From: Pseudozyma flocculosa PF-1
Taxonomy: Eukaryota > Basidiomycota > Ustilaginomycetes > Ustilaginales > Ustilaginaceae
Length of the DNA: 64,000 nt
NCBI RefSeq assembly: GCF_000417875.1
Contig: NW_006920881.1
Span: forward strand, 471,909-535,908
Direction of reading: 5' to 3'
Position numbers and translations under genes: made by a program. Of the stretch, positions 12,630 through 22,648 are shown piece after piece (position 1 is the stretch's first letter; each line of letters starts with the position of its first letter). Below the pieces are notes generated by a model. It was not told where the DNA came from. It ran no database searches and was given only the letters and a program-made list of their open reading frames with translations.

Positions 12630-13698
12630 ATGAAGGTGAGCTTCTGCTCGTCGTCGCCGTCATCCTGCGCGCTGGCTCGACGCCGGCTGTCTGCGAGAAT
12701 TCCACAATGATCCGACGGCTAATCTCGCCCCCGCTGCTGTGCTGCTCTGCTCTCGCCTCCAAATTTGGCTCTGTCACACAGCTCTACACTGACGTTCTCA
12801 CCGGCGACGAGATGTGCTCGGACGGCTACGAGATGTGAGTGACGCCAGCATGTCCCTCCTGGTCCAGCGGGCCTGCAGATTGCCCGGGAGAACCCCCAAC
12901 ATTTTCCTGCATGGAAGCCACGACGAGGTCTCGAGAGAGTGCAGTCTGGCTGACCGACGAATTCTCGTCCACTTATTCCGCCCTGCCACCCCGCAGGAAG
13001 CTCGTCGACGACATCGTCTACGAGGTCGACGCCGCCAAGATCGTCGTCCAGGAGGGCGACGTCGACATTGGCGGCAACCCCTCGGCCGAGGAGCAGGCCG
13101 AGGCGCTCGAGAACGGCGCCGAGCAGGTCATCAACATTGTCCACACCTTCCGCCTCCAGTCGACGTCGTTTGACAAGAAGAGCTACCTGACATACCTCAA
13201 GGTGAGTGCGGCCCTGCCCCGCCTCGCCTTGCGCCATCGCGGCGCCTGACCGACGCTGACTCCGCCGTCTGTCCTGTTTCTTGATGCCCTCCGATCCTGC
13301 CCGGAATTGGGAATCGCCGTGCCCTCGTTCGCTCTCCGCAGGGCTACATGAAGGCCGTCAAGGCCAAGCTCGAGCAGACCAACCCGGAGCGGGTCCCCGC
13401 CTTTGAGAAGGGCGCCGCCGCCTTTGCCAAGAAGATTGTCGGCAGCTTTGGCGACTGGGAGTTCTTCACCGGCGAGTCGATGGACCCCGAAGGGTGAGTA
13501 AGCCCGGCCCGGCGGCCCAGCAGGATACAGGAGCAAGGAAGTCCGAGCGCTGCGGCTGACTGTTTTGATCATGGCACTTCCACAACCCCCATCACCCCGC
13601 TCCCGCCCAGCATGATTGCCCTCCTCAACTACCGCGAGGACGGCGTCACGCCCTACATCGTTCTCTGGAAGGACGGCCTCAAGGAGATGAAGATCTAA
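12630..13698 (+). CDS. TMA19: Translationally controlled tumour protein homologue (TCTP)
   Basis: Cytosolic, ribosome-associated Ca2+-binding protein linked to growth and TOR-related control; Tma19 in yeast. CDS: exons 12630-12635, 12782-12834, 12997-13201, 13342-13493 and 13611-13698, 167 aa, the usual family size. The first exon is only ATG-AAG. Both family signatures are visible: IGGNPSAE near residue 50 and the stretch beginning [11 protein letters not shown] near the C-terminus, continuing into a block with [10 protein letters not shown]. The protein ends GLKEMKI. All four introns have GTGAG-type donors and AG acceptors and keep the frame across codons split by introns. The short first exon is typical of highly expressed fungal genes. 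The symbol follows the yeast name. Confidence 0.95.
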
Positions 13699-14174
13699 GC
13701 AGGCGCTTCGGCCGACCCGTTGCCCTGCATGCGCGCACTGTCATCCTATCCTGATTCTTGTGCCTGTGTGGTTCCACCCGCGGCGCTGCATACCTGGGAG
13801 GAGACCGCAATGACACACATACTCCTAGCTGCCCTCCCTTTCGCCGCCTGCTCGCCTGTCCTCGTGTCTGTGCCCGGCCTGTTCGCATGCCCGCCTGCCC
13901 GCCTGCCCGCCTGACCGCCTGACCGCCTGCCGGGCTGTCGGCATGACTTGCAGGATGCGAGGACCGTTTGCCCGTCCGAAGGAGTGTGCAGCCGTTTCGT
14001 GCGTCACGTCGGCCAAGGTGGTTCGACCAGCACGTCTGCGCAACGCCGTCCACAGCGCCCCCGCTCTTCGGCGTCGAGGGGCCATCGACACCATCGACCG
14101 CACCACATCCCAGACCCTCCGACAGCAAAAGATTGCGCGACCGCACGCCTGAGAGGATCGAGCGCAAAAAGATC
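13699..14174. other. Intergenic region between TCTP and tRNA genes
   Basis: No gene seen. A run of CCGCCTGC/ACCGCCTG units lies at about 13886-13930. The first part is presumably the TCTP 3' UTR. Confidence 0.5.
14166..14170 (-). terminator. RNA polymerase III terminator of the tRNA gene
   Basis: Five consecutive T on the minus strand (plus-strand AAAAA), four bases beyond the tRNA 3' end: the expected position and form of a Pol III stop signal. Confidence 0.8.
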
Positions 14175-14255
14175 GACCATGGGCGGGTTCGAACCGACGA
14201 CCTTGACATCGCGTTTATAACAGTGTCACGCTCTGACCAACTGAGCTACACGGCC
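14175..14255 (-). tRNA. tRNA-Asn (GTT) with an 8-nt intron
   Basis: On the minus strand the sequence folds as a cloverleaf. The acceptor stem GGCCGTG pairs with CATGGTC (two G-U pairs). The D-arm is GCTC/GAGC with loop AGTTGGTCA and the anticodon stem is TGACA/TGTCA. The TTCGAAC T-loop sits on GTCGG/CCGCC, which has one U-C mismatch. The anticodon loop is 15 nt, eight too many. Placing an intron in the canonical site after position 37 (14217-14210) leaves CTGTTAA, the standard Asn loop with GTT at 14221-14219. An Ile(TAT) reading fails because the anticodon stem then cannot pair. Box A and box B are intact and a T5 terminator follows. Confidence 0.85.
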
Positions 14256-14737
14256 AGGATCCAACTGCGCTAACTGGACCGCTGATGTCAGCCTGCTCGA
14301 GGTTGCATATATATCCTCAAAAATGTTTTCGGTCATACGTTGAGCCGACCGGTCTGATGAAGCCGAGGTGGCCGTCACGCGGTTGCTGCGGTGCGCTGCA
14401 GAGGGACCCTTGGATGATGAGTGAGGGGCGAGGATACGATACAGGTGGATCCCGGATGCTGTGCACGGCGGCGTAAAGTGGGGGGAGACAAAGGAATGGA
14501 GAGGAACATGTATGTACACGAAGGAGTTGAAGGGGAGGGGGATGCGGGGACGCGGGGTACGAGGGGCGCCGGGACAGTACCGAAGCCGCATCGGGGTCCG
14601 AGCACGGTACGCAGGACGCTGAAGCTGTGCCGTGGTCCAGCGCGAGTGTTCGAGGAGGCAGTGTTTGTGGCAGCAGGAACGCGGTCGTGTCTGGTATTAG
14701 CAATTCGTCCGTTGCGGTGGGCCGTGGGGCGGATAGG
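14256..14737. other. Spacer: tRNA upstream region and calcineurin B 3' region
   Basis: No gene seen. Both flanking genes are on the minus strand, so this stretch is the tRNA 5' flank plus the likely 3' UTR of the calcineurin B gene. Confidence 0.5.
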
Positions 14738-15490
14738 TTAGAAGAGGTCCTGATGCGGTCAGATTGTGGGGGAGAGACGGCGCGGGTGCAGGTCAAGTCA
14801 GCAATAGCCTGGGCAAGCACTGAGTGCTGGACAGAGCCACGACGGCGACGAACCTCGAGGGTGAGCTGCTTTGCGACGTCGGTGTTGGCGACCATCTCCT
14901 GGAACTCTTCAAAGTCGAGCTTGCCGTCGCCGTTCTTGTCGGCCTCCATGATGGTCTTGTCGACAATCTGCTGGAGCTGCTGGTCTTTGAGATTGTTGCC
15001 AACCATCATCTTGAGGACAAGGAAGAGCTCGCCGTTGGAGATGAGGCCGTCGCGATCCATGTCGTAGACCTTGAACGCGACTGGGGGTGCGGTGAAGGGG
15101 GAAGTGGGAAGTGGCAAGAGGGCGGGGGACACGGCCGTCAGTTTCGGGCTGGGCTGGCTGGCTGATCGACCATGACAAAGGCCACGACCGCGACCACTCA
15201 CAGCGCAGCTTTTCCTCGCGGCTGCCCTGGTTGCTAAAGGCGCTGAGGCCGGCGACAAACTCCTGAAAGTCGACGGTTCCGCCGCCGTCTTCGTCAAAGA
15301 TGGCAATCATGCGGAGGGCTAATGGGTTGTTTGCGATTGCGGGGATCTGGAGGAATTCGTCCTTGTCGATGGAGCCGGAGCCGTCGCGGTCGAGCTTCAT
15401 GAAGCGCTTCTTGAGGCGCTGGATCTCCTTTGACGAGAAGTTGGAATTTTGCTCAATCTCCGAGAGGAGCTGGGAGCCTTGCTGGCCCAT
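14738..15490 (-). CDS. CNB1: Calcineurin regulatory subunit B
   Basis: Ca2+-binding regulatory subunit of the Ser/Thr phosphatase calcineurin, which activates stress and calcium responses in fungi. CDS on the minus strand: exons 15490-15202, 15080-14854 and 14749-14738, 175 aa, exactly the family length. Four EF-hand loops are intact: D34-E45, D66-E77, D103-E114 and D144-E155. The N-terminus MGQQGS is a good N-myristoylation site, as known for this family. The last exon is only 12 nt (Asp-Leu-Phe-stop); it needs a GTTCGT donor at 14853 and a CAG acceptor, and yields the expected C-terminus LTLEDLF. Without that splice the frame runs into unrelated sequence. The second intron restores [12 protein letters not shown], a family hallmark. 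It shares a divergent promoter with the proteasome gene. Confidence 0.95.
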
Positions 15491-16071
15491 GGTTGGCAGT
15501 TGTGTGTGGTGGAGGGCCGGGAGAGAGGGCGGACGGAGTGGCGGGTGGAAGGGCTGTCGGGGAGCAGGCTGTGGGTGAGGGCGGGGACGGGTCAGGATAG
15601 TCGAGTGGTGGCGGCGAAGTGGCGAGGGGCAGGTGTTGGTTGGAGCGGTTGCCGGCTGACCCGCCTGCAACAAAAGGCAGCGAGCGTGGTGGCCCGCGCG
15701 AAGCTGGCCTGGACTGGCCTGGTCTTGACTGACCTGACCCTGCGTGATCGACCCTGGGCTGGGTGGGGCAGGCTGCGTGGCCTGGCTGGCCTGAACCCCT
15801 CACTTTGGCTGCCCGATTTCCCTTGATGATGGCCCACCGCTCACTCCACTTTGTTGGACTTCTCTCGCTCGAGCCGCGTAACCGTGCCTTGCCTTGTTCC
15901 GCGACACCGACCTACAACCACCACCGCCACCACCACCCGCAGCACCTCCCTACACTTGCCCGCCATCGCCGCACGAGTCTCGCACGCACTCCCGTCCTAT
16001 CCTGTCCTCACAGCACTGCATCAACACCTCGCAACCACATCCACCGCACCAAAGCCAGCCAGCCCGGCACC
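15491..16071. promoter_or_regulatory. Shared divergent promoter region of CNB1 and PRE3
   Basis: 581 bp between two divergent start codons. GGCCTGG-type repeats cluster at about 15705-15722 and 15776-15792, and a CAC-rich pyrimidine stretch precedes the proteasome ATG. No clear TATA box is visible for either gene. Its role as a shared promoter is inferred from geometry. Confidence 0.5.
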
Positions 16072-16939
16072 ATGGACCCCGTCGACGTGCAGCACCTCAA
16101 AGAGGGCGAGGTCGACCTCGGCACCTCAATCATGGCCGTCGCCTACGACAAGGGCGTCATCATCGGCGCCGATTCGCGCACCACCATGGGCTCCTACATC
16201 GCCAACCGCGTCACCGACAAGCTCACCCACCTCGCCGACCGCATCTACTGCTGCCGATCCGGCTCCGCCGCCGACACCCAGGCGCTCGCCGACATCGTCA
16301 CCTACTATCTCGAAATGTACTCGGTCAACATGGCCGAGCAGCCCGACGTGCGCATCGCCGCAAACATGTTCCAGGAGATGGTCTACAGCAACAAGGACAG
16401 GCTCAGCGCAGGCATCATCGTCGCAGGGTGGGACAAGAAGAACGGCGGCAAGGTCTTCAACATCCCCCTCGGCGGCGGCGTCTTCGAGCAGCCGTGGGCG
16501 ATTGGAGGTGGGTCTCTCTCGCGCTGTGTTATTGATCTCTCCCGCCACGGTATGCTGACCCTCGCCTCGACGCGCTACTCTCACTCCGCTGCTTGCCAGG
16601 CTCGGGCTCGACGTACATTTACGGATACTGCGACTCGACCTGGAAGGCCGGCTGGGGCAAGGAGCAGACGATCGAGTTTGTCAAGAACGGTGAGTCCGCC
16701 CCTCGGCCTGTCCACCCTGCGGCCAGACCATCGCGCTGAGCGCAACGAGGCTGATCATCATTCTTTCCACTCTGGACGGCACCCTCTCACGACCCACCCG
16801 CGCAGCACTGGCGCTGGCGATGCGACGAGACGGCTCGTCCGGAGGCACGATCCGCATGGCAGACATCACAGAGGACGGCGTGGAGCGGCACTTTATCCCG
16901 GGCGACCAGCTACCGGAACTCGCCGACAAGATCGTCTAG
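16072..16939 (+). CDS. PRE3: 20S proteasome subunit beta-1 (caspase-like)
   Basis: Catalytic beta-1 subunit of the 20S proteasome, cleaving after acidic residues, in nucleus and cytosol. CDS: exons 16072-16507, 16600-16689 and 16806-16939, 219 aa. The short propeptide ends at Gly17, so mature Thr1 is T18 in LGTSIMAV. D34 and K50 correspond to catalytic D17 and K33, and R62 to Arg45, which sets the caspase-like S1 pocket. The blocks [17 protein letters not shown] and [12 protein letters not shown] are near-identical to family members. Splicing joins AIGG to SGSTYIYGY and FVKN to [14 protein letters not shown], both conserved. The start lies in a strong context (caccATGg). Confidence 0.96.
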
Positions 16940-17718
16940 ACGCACTGACTGAGCGCAATCTCACTTCGTCGTTGTAAAGCTGCATGGAAGTACGAGGCGC
17001 CCAAGGGCGTCATGAGTTCCGCCCGTGCGGACGAGTGTTAGTTTGCAGCTCGCCGATGTACAAGGTTCTACGGGGCCACTCGAGGGAGCGGGTGGGGAGG
17101 CTGCGGGTCGAGATGAGCTTCGCCCTGTGAAGGCATGGAAGTGGACGGGCGGCAGCACACAGCCCGCGGCTCTATTACCGGATGTCCCGGAAGACGACGC
17201 GAGGCCGAGAAGTCACTGGACGTCCTCGGATCTCGAACGGAAGAGACGCCAGGCGATGGCCATGTGCGCCGCCCACACACGCTTGCCCCGCCTCCAGCCC
17301 TGCTCCAAGGCGTTGCAAAGGCAAGCCTGGTCGTTGCGAGACCACGAGGCGACCGCATCGCGAGATTCGCGCGTCGCTTGGCGACGCTGACCCACCTTCG
17401 CCCGCCGCACTGCTCTCTCGCAGCCGACAGTGGACAGTGCTAATTGTTTCAAGACGAAGGCGCACCACCAAGGACAGAGGAGTGCTTGTTGAGCAAGTCT
17501 CGCTAACGAACAAGTGCGGATGGCACACATGCAACGACAGAAGACATGCACATGGGCGCGCCTCGAAACAGAGATCGGGGTGGAGGGGTCGCACCAGGCG
17601 CAGAAATCTCGACGACTGTCAATCAGGAGTTGTCGTTGTGCAGCACGCCAATCACATGCTGGCCGCCGTAGACTGTGAGGGCACGCGCATGCAGCGATGG
17701 AACGTCCGGTAGCAATGG
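16940..17718. other. Intergenic region (convergent 3' ends)
   Basis: About 780 bp between the convergent PRE3 and secreted-protein genes. Overlapping frames on both strands are compositionally poor and show no recognisable protein. No gene is supported. Confidence 0.5.
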
Positions 17719-18114
17719 TCAGCTCTGATACACCGACCGCTTTGCTTCCCGGTGCGGGATCCGCCTGAGGCGGAATGGCTCACTGTAGACATAGTACTCG
17801 ACTCTACGGTGCGCATTCTCGAGCTCGCCGACGGCGCGGGCCGTCTTGGCATTCTTGTTGGCGGGGACGCACTTGATAGTTACGTCCTGGAACAGCGGCC
17901 CATCGATCGACGAGCCGAGATGCCACGGCGCCTTTGCGCCGCCGAGGGTGTAGAAGCACAGCTGGCTCGCGTTGTTGTCGTCGGTCGTCACCTCAAAGTC
18001 GCCGACGCCCGGCACGCGGTAGCTCAGCGTGGAGGACGCAGTGCACATCTCGGCTGACAGGGTGATGGAGAGGATCGCGGTGGCGATGAGGGAGAGGGCG
18101 TTGCAGAGCTTCAT
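17719..18114 (-). CDS. Small secreted protein of unknown function
   Basis: 131 aa, intronless on the minus strand from the ATG at 18114. The N-terminus MKLCNALSLIATAILSITLS is a typical signal peptide (one Lys, then a hydrophobic core, likely cleavage near residues 20-28). The mature part is about 105 residues with one NxS sequon (NNAS), three cysteines counting one just after the core, and a basic C-terminus (RLRRIPHREAKR). I recognise no family. Features of the promoter at 18279-18397 suggest regulated transcription. A role as an effector or cell-surface protein is possible but not shown. The frame extends upstream to 18417, but the signal peptide favours the ATG at 18114. Confidence 0.65.
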   Translation of the reverse strand: MKLCNALSLIATAILSITLSAEMCTASSTLSYRVPGVGDFEVTTDDNNASQLCFYTLGGAKAPWHLGSSIDGPLFQDVTIKCVPANKNAKTARAVGELENAHRRVEYYVYSEPFRLRRIPHREAKRSVYQS

Positions 18115-18278
18115 CTTGAAGTAGGTGTGAGCGGGATTTGGAGGGAGATCGGATCGAGGCAGAGAGAGTTTTTGCGAGGCTGATGCCGTTGCTGGGAGCG
18201 GAAGAACGTTCCGAGGAGCGAAGACAGTTGTTGAGATGAGGGCAAAGGAATGCGAAGACGAGAGCTTCCAGACGGTCG

Positions 18279-18285
18279 TTATATG
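18279..18285 (-). promoter_or_regulatory. Candidate TATA box of the secreted-protein gene
   Basis: CATATAA on the minus strand, about 165 bp upstream of the ATG at 18114. It is the only TATA-like element between this gene and the CGGT motif cluster further upstream. Confidence 0.4.
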
Positions 18286-18325
18286 GCCAAGAAGCCTGGC
18301 TTCACACGTTGCGCGCTGTCGACCA

Positions 18326-18397
18326 TTGAGCGGTTTCAGGCGATGGGCGCTCAAACCTCGAGCGGTCAAGCATCGACCGGCCAAAGGTCGAACGGTT
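18326..18397. promoter_or_regulatory. Cluster of four CGANCGGT-like motifs
   Basis: TTGAGCGGTTT (18326), CTCGAGCGGTC (18357), ATCGACCGG (18372) and GTCGAACGGTT (18387) lie 40-110 bp upstream of the candidate TATA box of the secreted-protein gene. The last three are spaced about 15 bp apart. CGG half-sites are typical targets of fungal zinc-cluster factors, but no factor can be named. Confidence 0.35.
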
Positions 18398-19017
18398 GCC
18401 CGAGGTGGGGTTTGCATCCATAGGGCGGGTTAGATTCCGTCGAGCAGAGAGAGCGACCCAGCGGGTATCGCACCTGGCAGGGCTTCCACCGTCGAGGGGT
18501 AGCCATGTGTCGGGCCGGGTCGGCGTTCGGGGCCTACGTGACAAGTGGGGGGACCGAGGTACAGACGTCGTGAGTGGGGAAGGATGGACCCGGACGGTGA
18601 ACGAGGCGAGCCGATGGCTTAGCGCGTTGACCTCTCTCGACGCCCTTTATTCCGCCCAGCGGTCAGAATCTCGCTGTGGACCCATTGCTATCATTGGCCG
18701 GACTACCGCCGTCGGCCTCATGACGTGGCTCAGCCCGCTTGGCCAGATGTGGGAGGAAGGACGAGGAGCAGAGCTGCGACATCGAGTGCCGGGATGACCG
18801 GATATCTGTCCGGGTGCGCGGCGATGAGGTCTACAGAGAAAGGCAGGGACGGTTGACGCCTGGACGCGCCGTCAAAGACCGACTCGGGCTACCGCTGAGC
18901 AAGATTGTGAGCGTCGCGGTCGAGGTGGGAATGGCGAGAGACCGGCGCACGACTGCGTTGAGCATTCATACTGTCGACGGGATGCAGGCACACCAGAGAC
19001 ACCAATTGAGCCCATCA
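18398..19017. other. Intergenic region upstream of the secreted-protein gene
   Basis: No supported gene. A frame at 18396-18797 (plus, 133 codons) has no recognisable features. An ATTGG (reverse CCAAT) occurs at about 18693. Confidence 0.45.
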
Positions 19018-22000
19018 TCACCGATATCCGGAGCCCCGGCTGACGGTTCGCGCGCCGCCTAGCGACGAGGCGCCCGGTCCACCGACGGCCCGCCTCGTGC
19101 TCGAAGGGCTCGTGGAGCGTGCATTGCCTGCGTTGCCAGCACTGCCCGATAGGTGCATGCCGAAGAACGATGGCGACGACGTCGACGCCGGCACCCCGCT
19201 CCCACTGGCGGTAGCGTCTCCGCTACCCGGGTAGCGCCCAGCGACCGCGCTCCTTGCACCCGGGCCTACCGGGTTGAACGGGCTGGGGCCGGCCGTCGAG
19301 CCAGACCTGGCACCGCCGTTGGCCGACGACCCGCCGCTGAGGGACCCTTGGACGGTCTGACTCGCACGCCTGCGCCCGCCCACGGTACCGCCACCCGTGC
19401 GGAGTGGGGCTGCGCCACCGCCCCCGCCGCCTGCCGAGGACAGCGCCGAGTTTAATTGGCCAATCATGTGGGTGTTGCTGTCTCCGATGCCGCCACCGCC
19501 GGCGCCTGCAAGGCCGGCCCGTCGAGCGCGCTCGTGCCGGGCCTGCGTGACCTTGAAGTGGGTGAGGAGCTCTGCCCACTTGATCTCGTCCCGTGATGCT
19601 GTCTTGCCCGGCCCGCGGATCGTCTGGGCGTAGCTCGATCGGGGCACCGAGTGCAGGAAGCCGAGGCCGTTGACGGCGTTGAGCCGGTTGCGGAGCGTGA
19701 CAAAGGCCGAGCTCTGCGGCAGCAGCATCAGCAGGCCGTACAGGCACTTGAACAGATACGGGTGCTTTTCGGGCTCGAGCAGCTGAAGACGCAGCGCGGT
19801 AAAGATGGGCGACTCGAGTAGCTGGACCAGCTTGTCAATCTGGATCAGCAGGCTGACGGTGATCTCGAGCTGCTCGGCAAAGATGCCGAGAAGATTGCTG
19901 GCGTGCTCGTAGGCCTGGGCCAGCAGGCAGAGGCTGAAGGCGGCGACGGCGTTGTGGCACCAGCTGCGGTAGATGCTGGCAAACAGCGTCTGGCCGTCCC
20001 TCGAGTCGAGGTTGCGCAGGCGCTTGCGGAAGTCGGCCAGCTCGGGCGAGGTGATGAGGATGACGTTGAGGTTCTGGACCATGATGCTGGCAAACTCGAG
20101 GTCCTCGTCCTTTTCGAGGATCTCGGCGAGCGTGCGGAAGATCCTCTCGGTGTGCAGCGAGGCGCAGAGCTGGCGGATGATGAGGCTGCCGCGGGTCTCG
20201 AGCAGCCGACGGTCGGTGCTGAACAGGCTGAGCAGGTTGGCCATAAAGGCGTGGAAGTACGAGTCCTCGGATGCCGAGCTGATCTGGGCGAGAAGGCGCA
20301 GATCGCAGCGGATGACCTCGTCGCTCGGGTCGGACAGGGTCTTGAGCAGCGCGGGAAAGGTGCCGTCATCCATCGAGAGGATCTTGCGCGGGCATTTCTG
20401 ATGGAGCATCAGCAGCCACTCGAGTGCCGTCACTCGCGTCTCTTCGTGCTCGTCGAGCAGCTGGAGCGTCAGTGCATTGACCGTGGTCTGGTAGTCGAAG
20501 GGATCGCGGTCCACCACGGTCGGCGATCGCGACCGCGACTTGGAGGCTGGCGCTTCGAGCTGAGTGGCCGTGCCAGCGCCTTCTTCGATCCGCGCGTTGG
20601 CAAGGCTGGCCGCGATGCTGTCGTGCTCCGAGGACAGCGTTGCGGCTCGGCTGCGCGGCGAGATTGGCGGTGAAAAGGCGTCCCGCAGGTTCGATGGCCC
20701 GGCGGCACCTTGCGACGAAGGCGCCTGCCTCCGCGCTACCGTGTCGGTGTGGCTGGCCGGCGTCGAGGCGCTGGGGACGATTGACTTGTCGGCAGCTTTC
20801 CCGGCGGTCGTCGTCGTCGGGCTGCTGTTGGCCGCGCGATCCTTTCCGATCCGCTCGCGGACATCGCCGGAGTTGGAGCTCGGCGGCCGCACGATCTGCG
20901 GCGGGGGAACGGGAGGAGCAGGAAGCTGCTGGATGACACTGACGAGGTTGGCGTTGGTGGCGTTGGCGGCAGCCGCGATGGCCGGGCTGTGGTGAGCCAG
21001 GCTCGGCAGGATGGCTGGGATCAATCGGGGCGTGAAGGGCACGACGACGTCCTTGACGACAAGAAGCAGCTCGGCAATCCACTGGAGCGTGGTCGCCTGG
21101 ATCTCTTCGTCGGGATAGCTGATGTGGTTGATCAGGATGTCCATGATGGCGGCGTAGTCGATGCGGATCTCGTGGCCGTGGACCCAGATGTCTTCCTCTT
21201 CGAGCTCGTCGTCGTCCTTGTCGATCACGCTGCCCTCGCCCTCCCCGCAGGCGCCGGCGGCCTCTGTCCCTAGACCGTCCCCGCTTGTAGCCACGGCCTC
21301 GGTCTGCTGCCCCTGCGGCGCGTCCTGATCCGGCGCCTGCGAGGCGCTGGTCGTGCCCGTGTCTGCGGACGCCGTGGCCTTGCGCTCCTCAGCCTGCCGC
21401 CTCGTCTTTGCCGCTCTTTCCGCCCGTCTCTTCTCCGCCTCGGCGCGCAGTGCATTGACCTCTGCCGCTTCGCGGATCTCGCGGAGGAAGTCGGCGAGGA
21501 CGTTGGCTGTGGCTACGCGGACATCCGTGTTAGGGTCGCTCAGGTACTTGAGGAGACCGTCGAGAAAGGCGGGGAGGTAGCTAACCAGCTCGAGGTCGGG
21601 CACCGAGTCGAGTACGGTGATCCAGCTGACGAGGTAGTTGCGCGTAAAGGGGCTGAGGACGTATATACGGTCCGCCAGCAGCGGCACGAACCTGGCCAGG
21701 GAAAAGACCTTGTTGGCGGCCGTCCCCTCGGCGTCTGCGATGAGGCCGTGCGCCTTTTCCCTGGCGACGTCGAGCTGGGCCGTGCCTCCGCTTATGCCGC
21801 TGGCCGCATCCTGTCGAGAGCGGATGAGGGCGATGTCCTGATACTGGGAGGCGTAGTGTGGCGCGGCCTCGCAGACGACGTCCTTGAGAAGCCGGTCGAG
21901 CAGCTCGGCCCCGTTCTTGACCGAGAGCTCCGAGTCAGCGGCGAGCTGCGGTAAGTGCAGTCGAGGGATGTAGGAGCGCGTCGACGGTCAGCGCATCGTC

Positions 22001-22648
22001 AGACTCAAGGGGGGGCGCGAGCGTCGGGGGCGCACCTTGGAAAGCGAGTCGAAGATCTCGTTGAAGTAGACGAGGATCTCGCCCTTGCACACCTTGGCGA
22101 TGTTGTAGAAGCTCTCGCAGGCAAAGTACCTGGGCAGGGCAAGACGCCAGGGGGCAGAGAGTCAGCGATGGCAGCCCGGGTTCGGTCCGGTCGGCGGGGC
22201 CGGCTTGGCACTCACCGGATCTTGCTGTCTGGGTCGGCAAAGCACTCGAGCACGGGCTTGGCAATCTGCTCGAGGTACGGCGCAATCTCTACGCCGAGGG
22301 CGATGCCGATGCCGGCCAGCCCGATGAGACCGCCGTTGCGCGCGTTGACATTCTGCGGCGACGCCGTGAGGAGCGAGCAGAGCTGCTGTACGATGAGGTT
22401 GACGCGAGCGCGATCTCCTCTAGCCAGGCAGTCGCGCACTTGCCTGGCGAGGCAGAGACGGAGCAAGAGAGGCAGAGGCCGAGACCGGGGGGATTGGGGG
22501 CAGATACTGATCAGCGCTTGCCTCGGCCTTTGCCGGGAGCGGGGCCACATCGGCCCATCGGCGCGACTTACCGTTCCAGGTCCAGGGTGGCCGCCTTTCG
22601 CTTGTCGTAGACGCTGTTGAGCAGCGCCTTTTGCAACGCGGCATCCAT
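19018..22648 (-). CDS. VAC14: VAC14, scaffold of the PIKfyve/Fab1 lipid-kinase complex
   Basis: HEAT-repeat scaffold that assembles the Fab1 kinase and Fig4 phosphatase on vacuolar and endosomal membranes to control PI(3,5)P2. Minus-strand exons: 22648-22572, 22443-22216, 22129-22036 and 21945-19018, about 1,108 aa. The N-terminus MDAALQKALLNSVYDKRKAA and the block NARNGGLIGLAGIGIALG are diagnostic. Further HEAT units (YFACESFYNIAKVCKGEIL, WITVLDSVPD) follow. The Fig4-binding C-terminal domain spans about residues 660-930 (LLSLFSTDRRLLETRG ... YLFKCLYGLLMLLPQ). Donors are GTAAGT, GTGAGT and GTGCGC, all with frame-keeping acceptors. Two unusual parts are a charged/low-complexity insert (about residues 245-310) and a Gly/Ser-rich tail of roughly 170 residues, which make it longer than yeast or human VAC14. 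It is divergent from the deubiquitinase gene. Confidence 0.93.

Noticed and set aside
14210..14221. Reading the tRNA as tRNA-Ile(TAT)
   Set aside because: Moving the loop to place TAT as anticodon destroys the 5-bp anticodon stem; the Asn(GTT) model with an 8-nt intron pairs fully.
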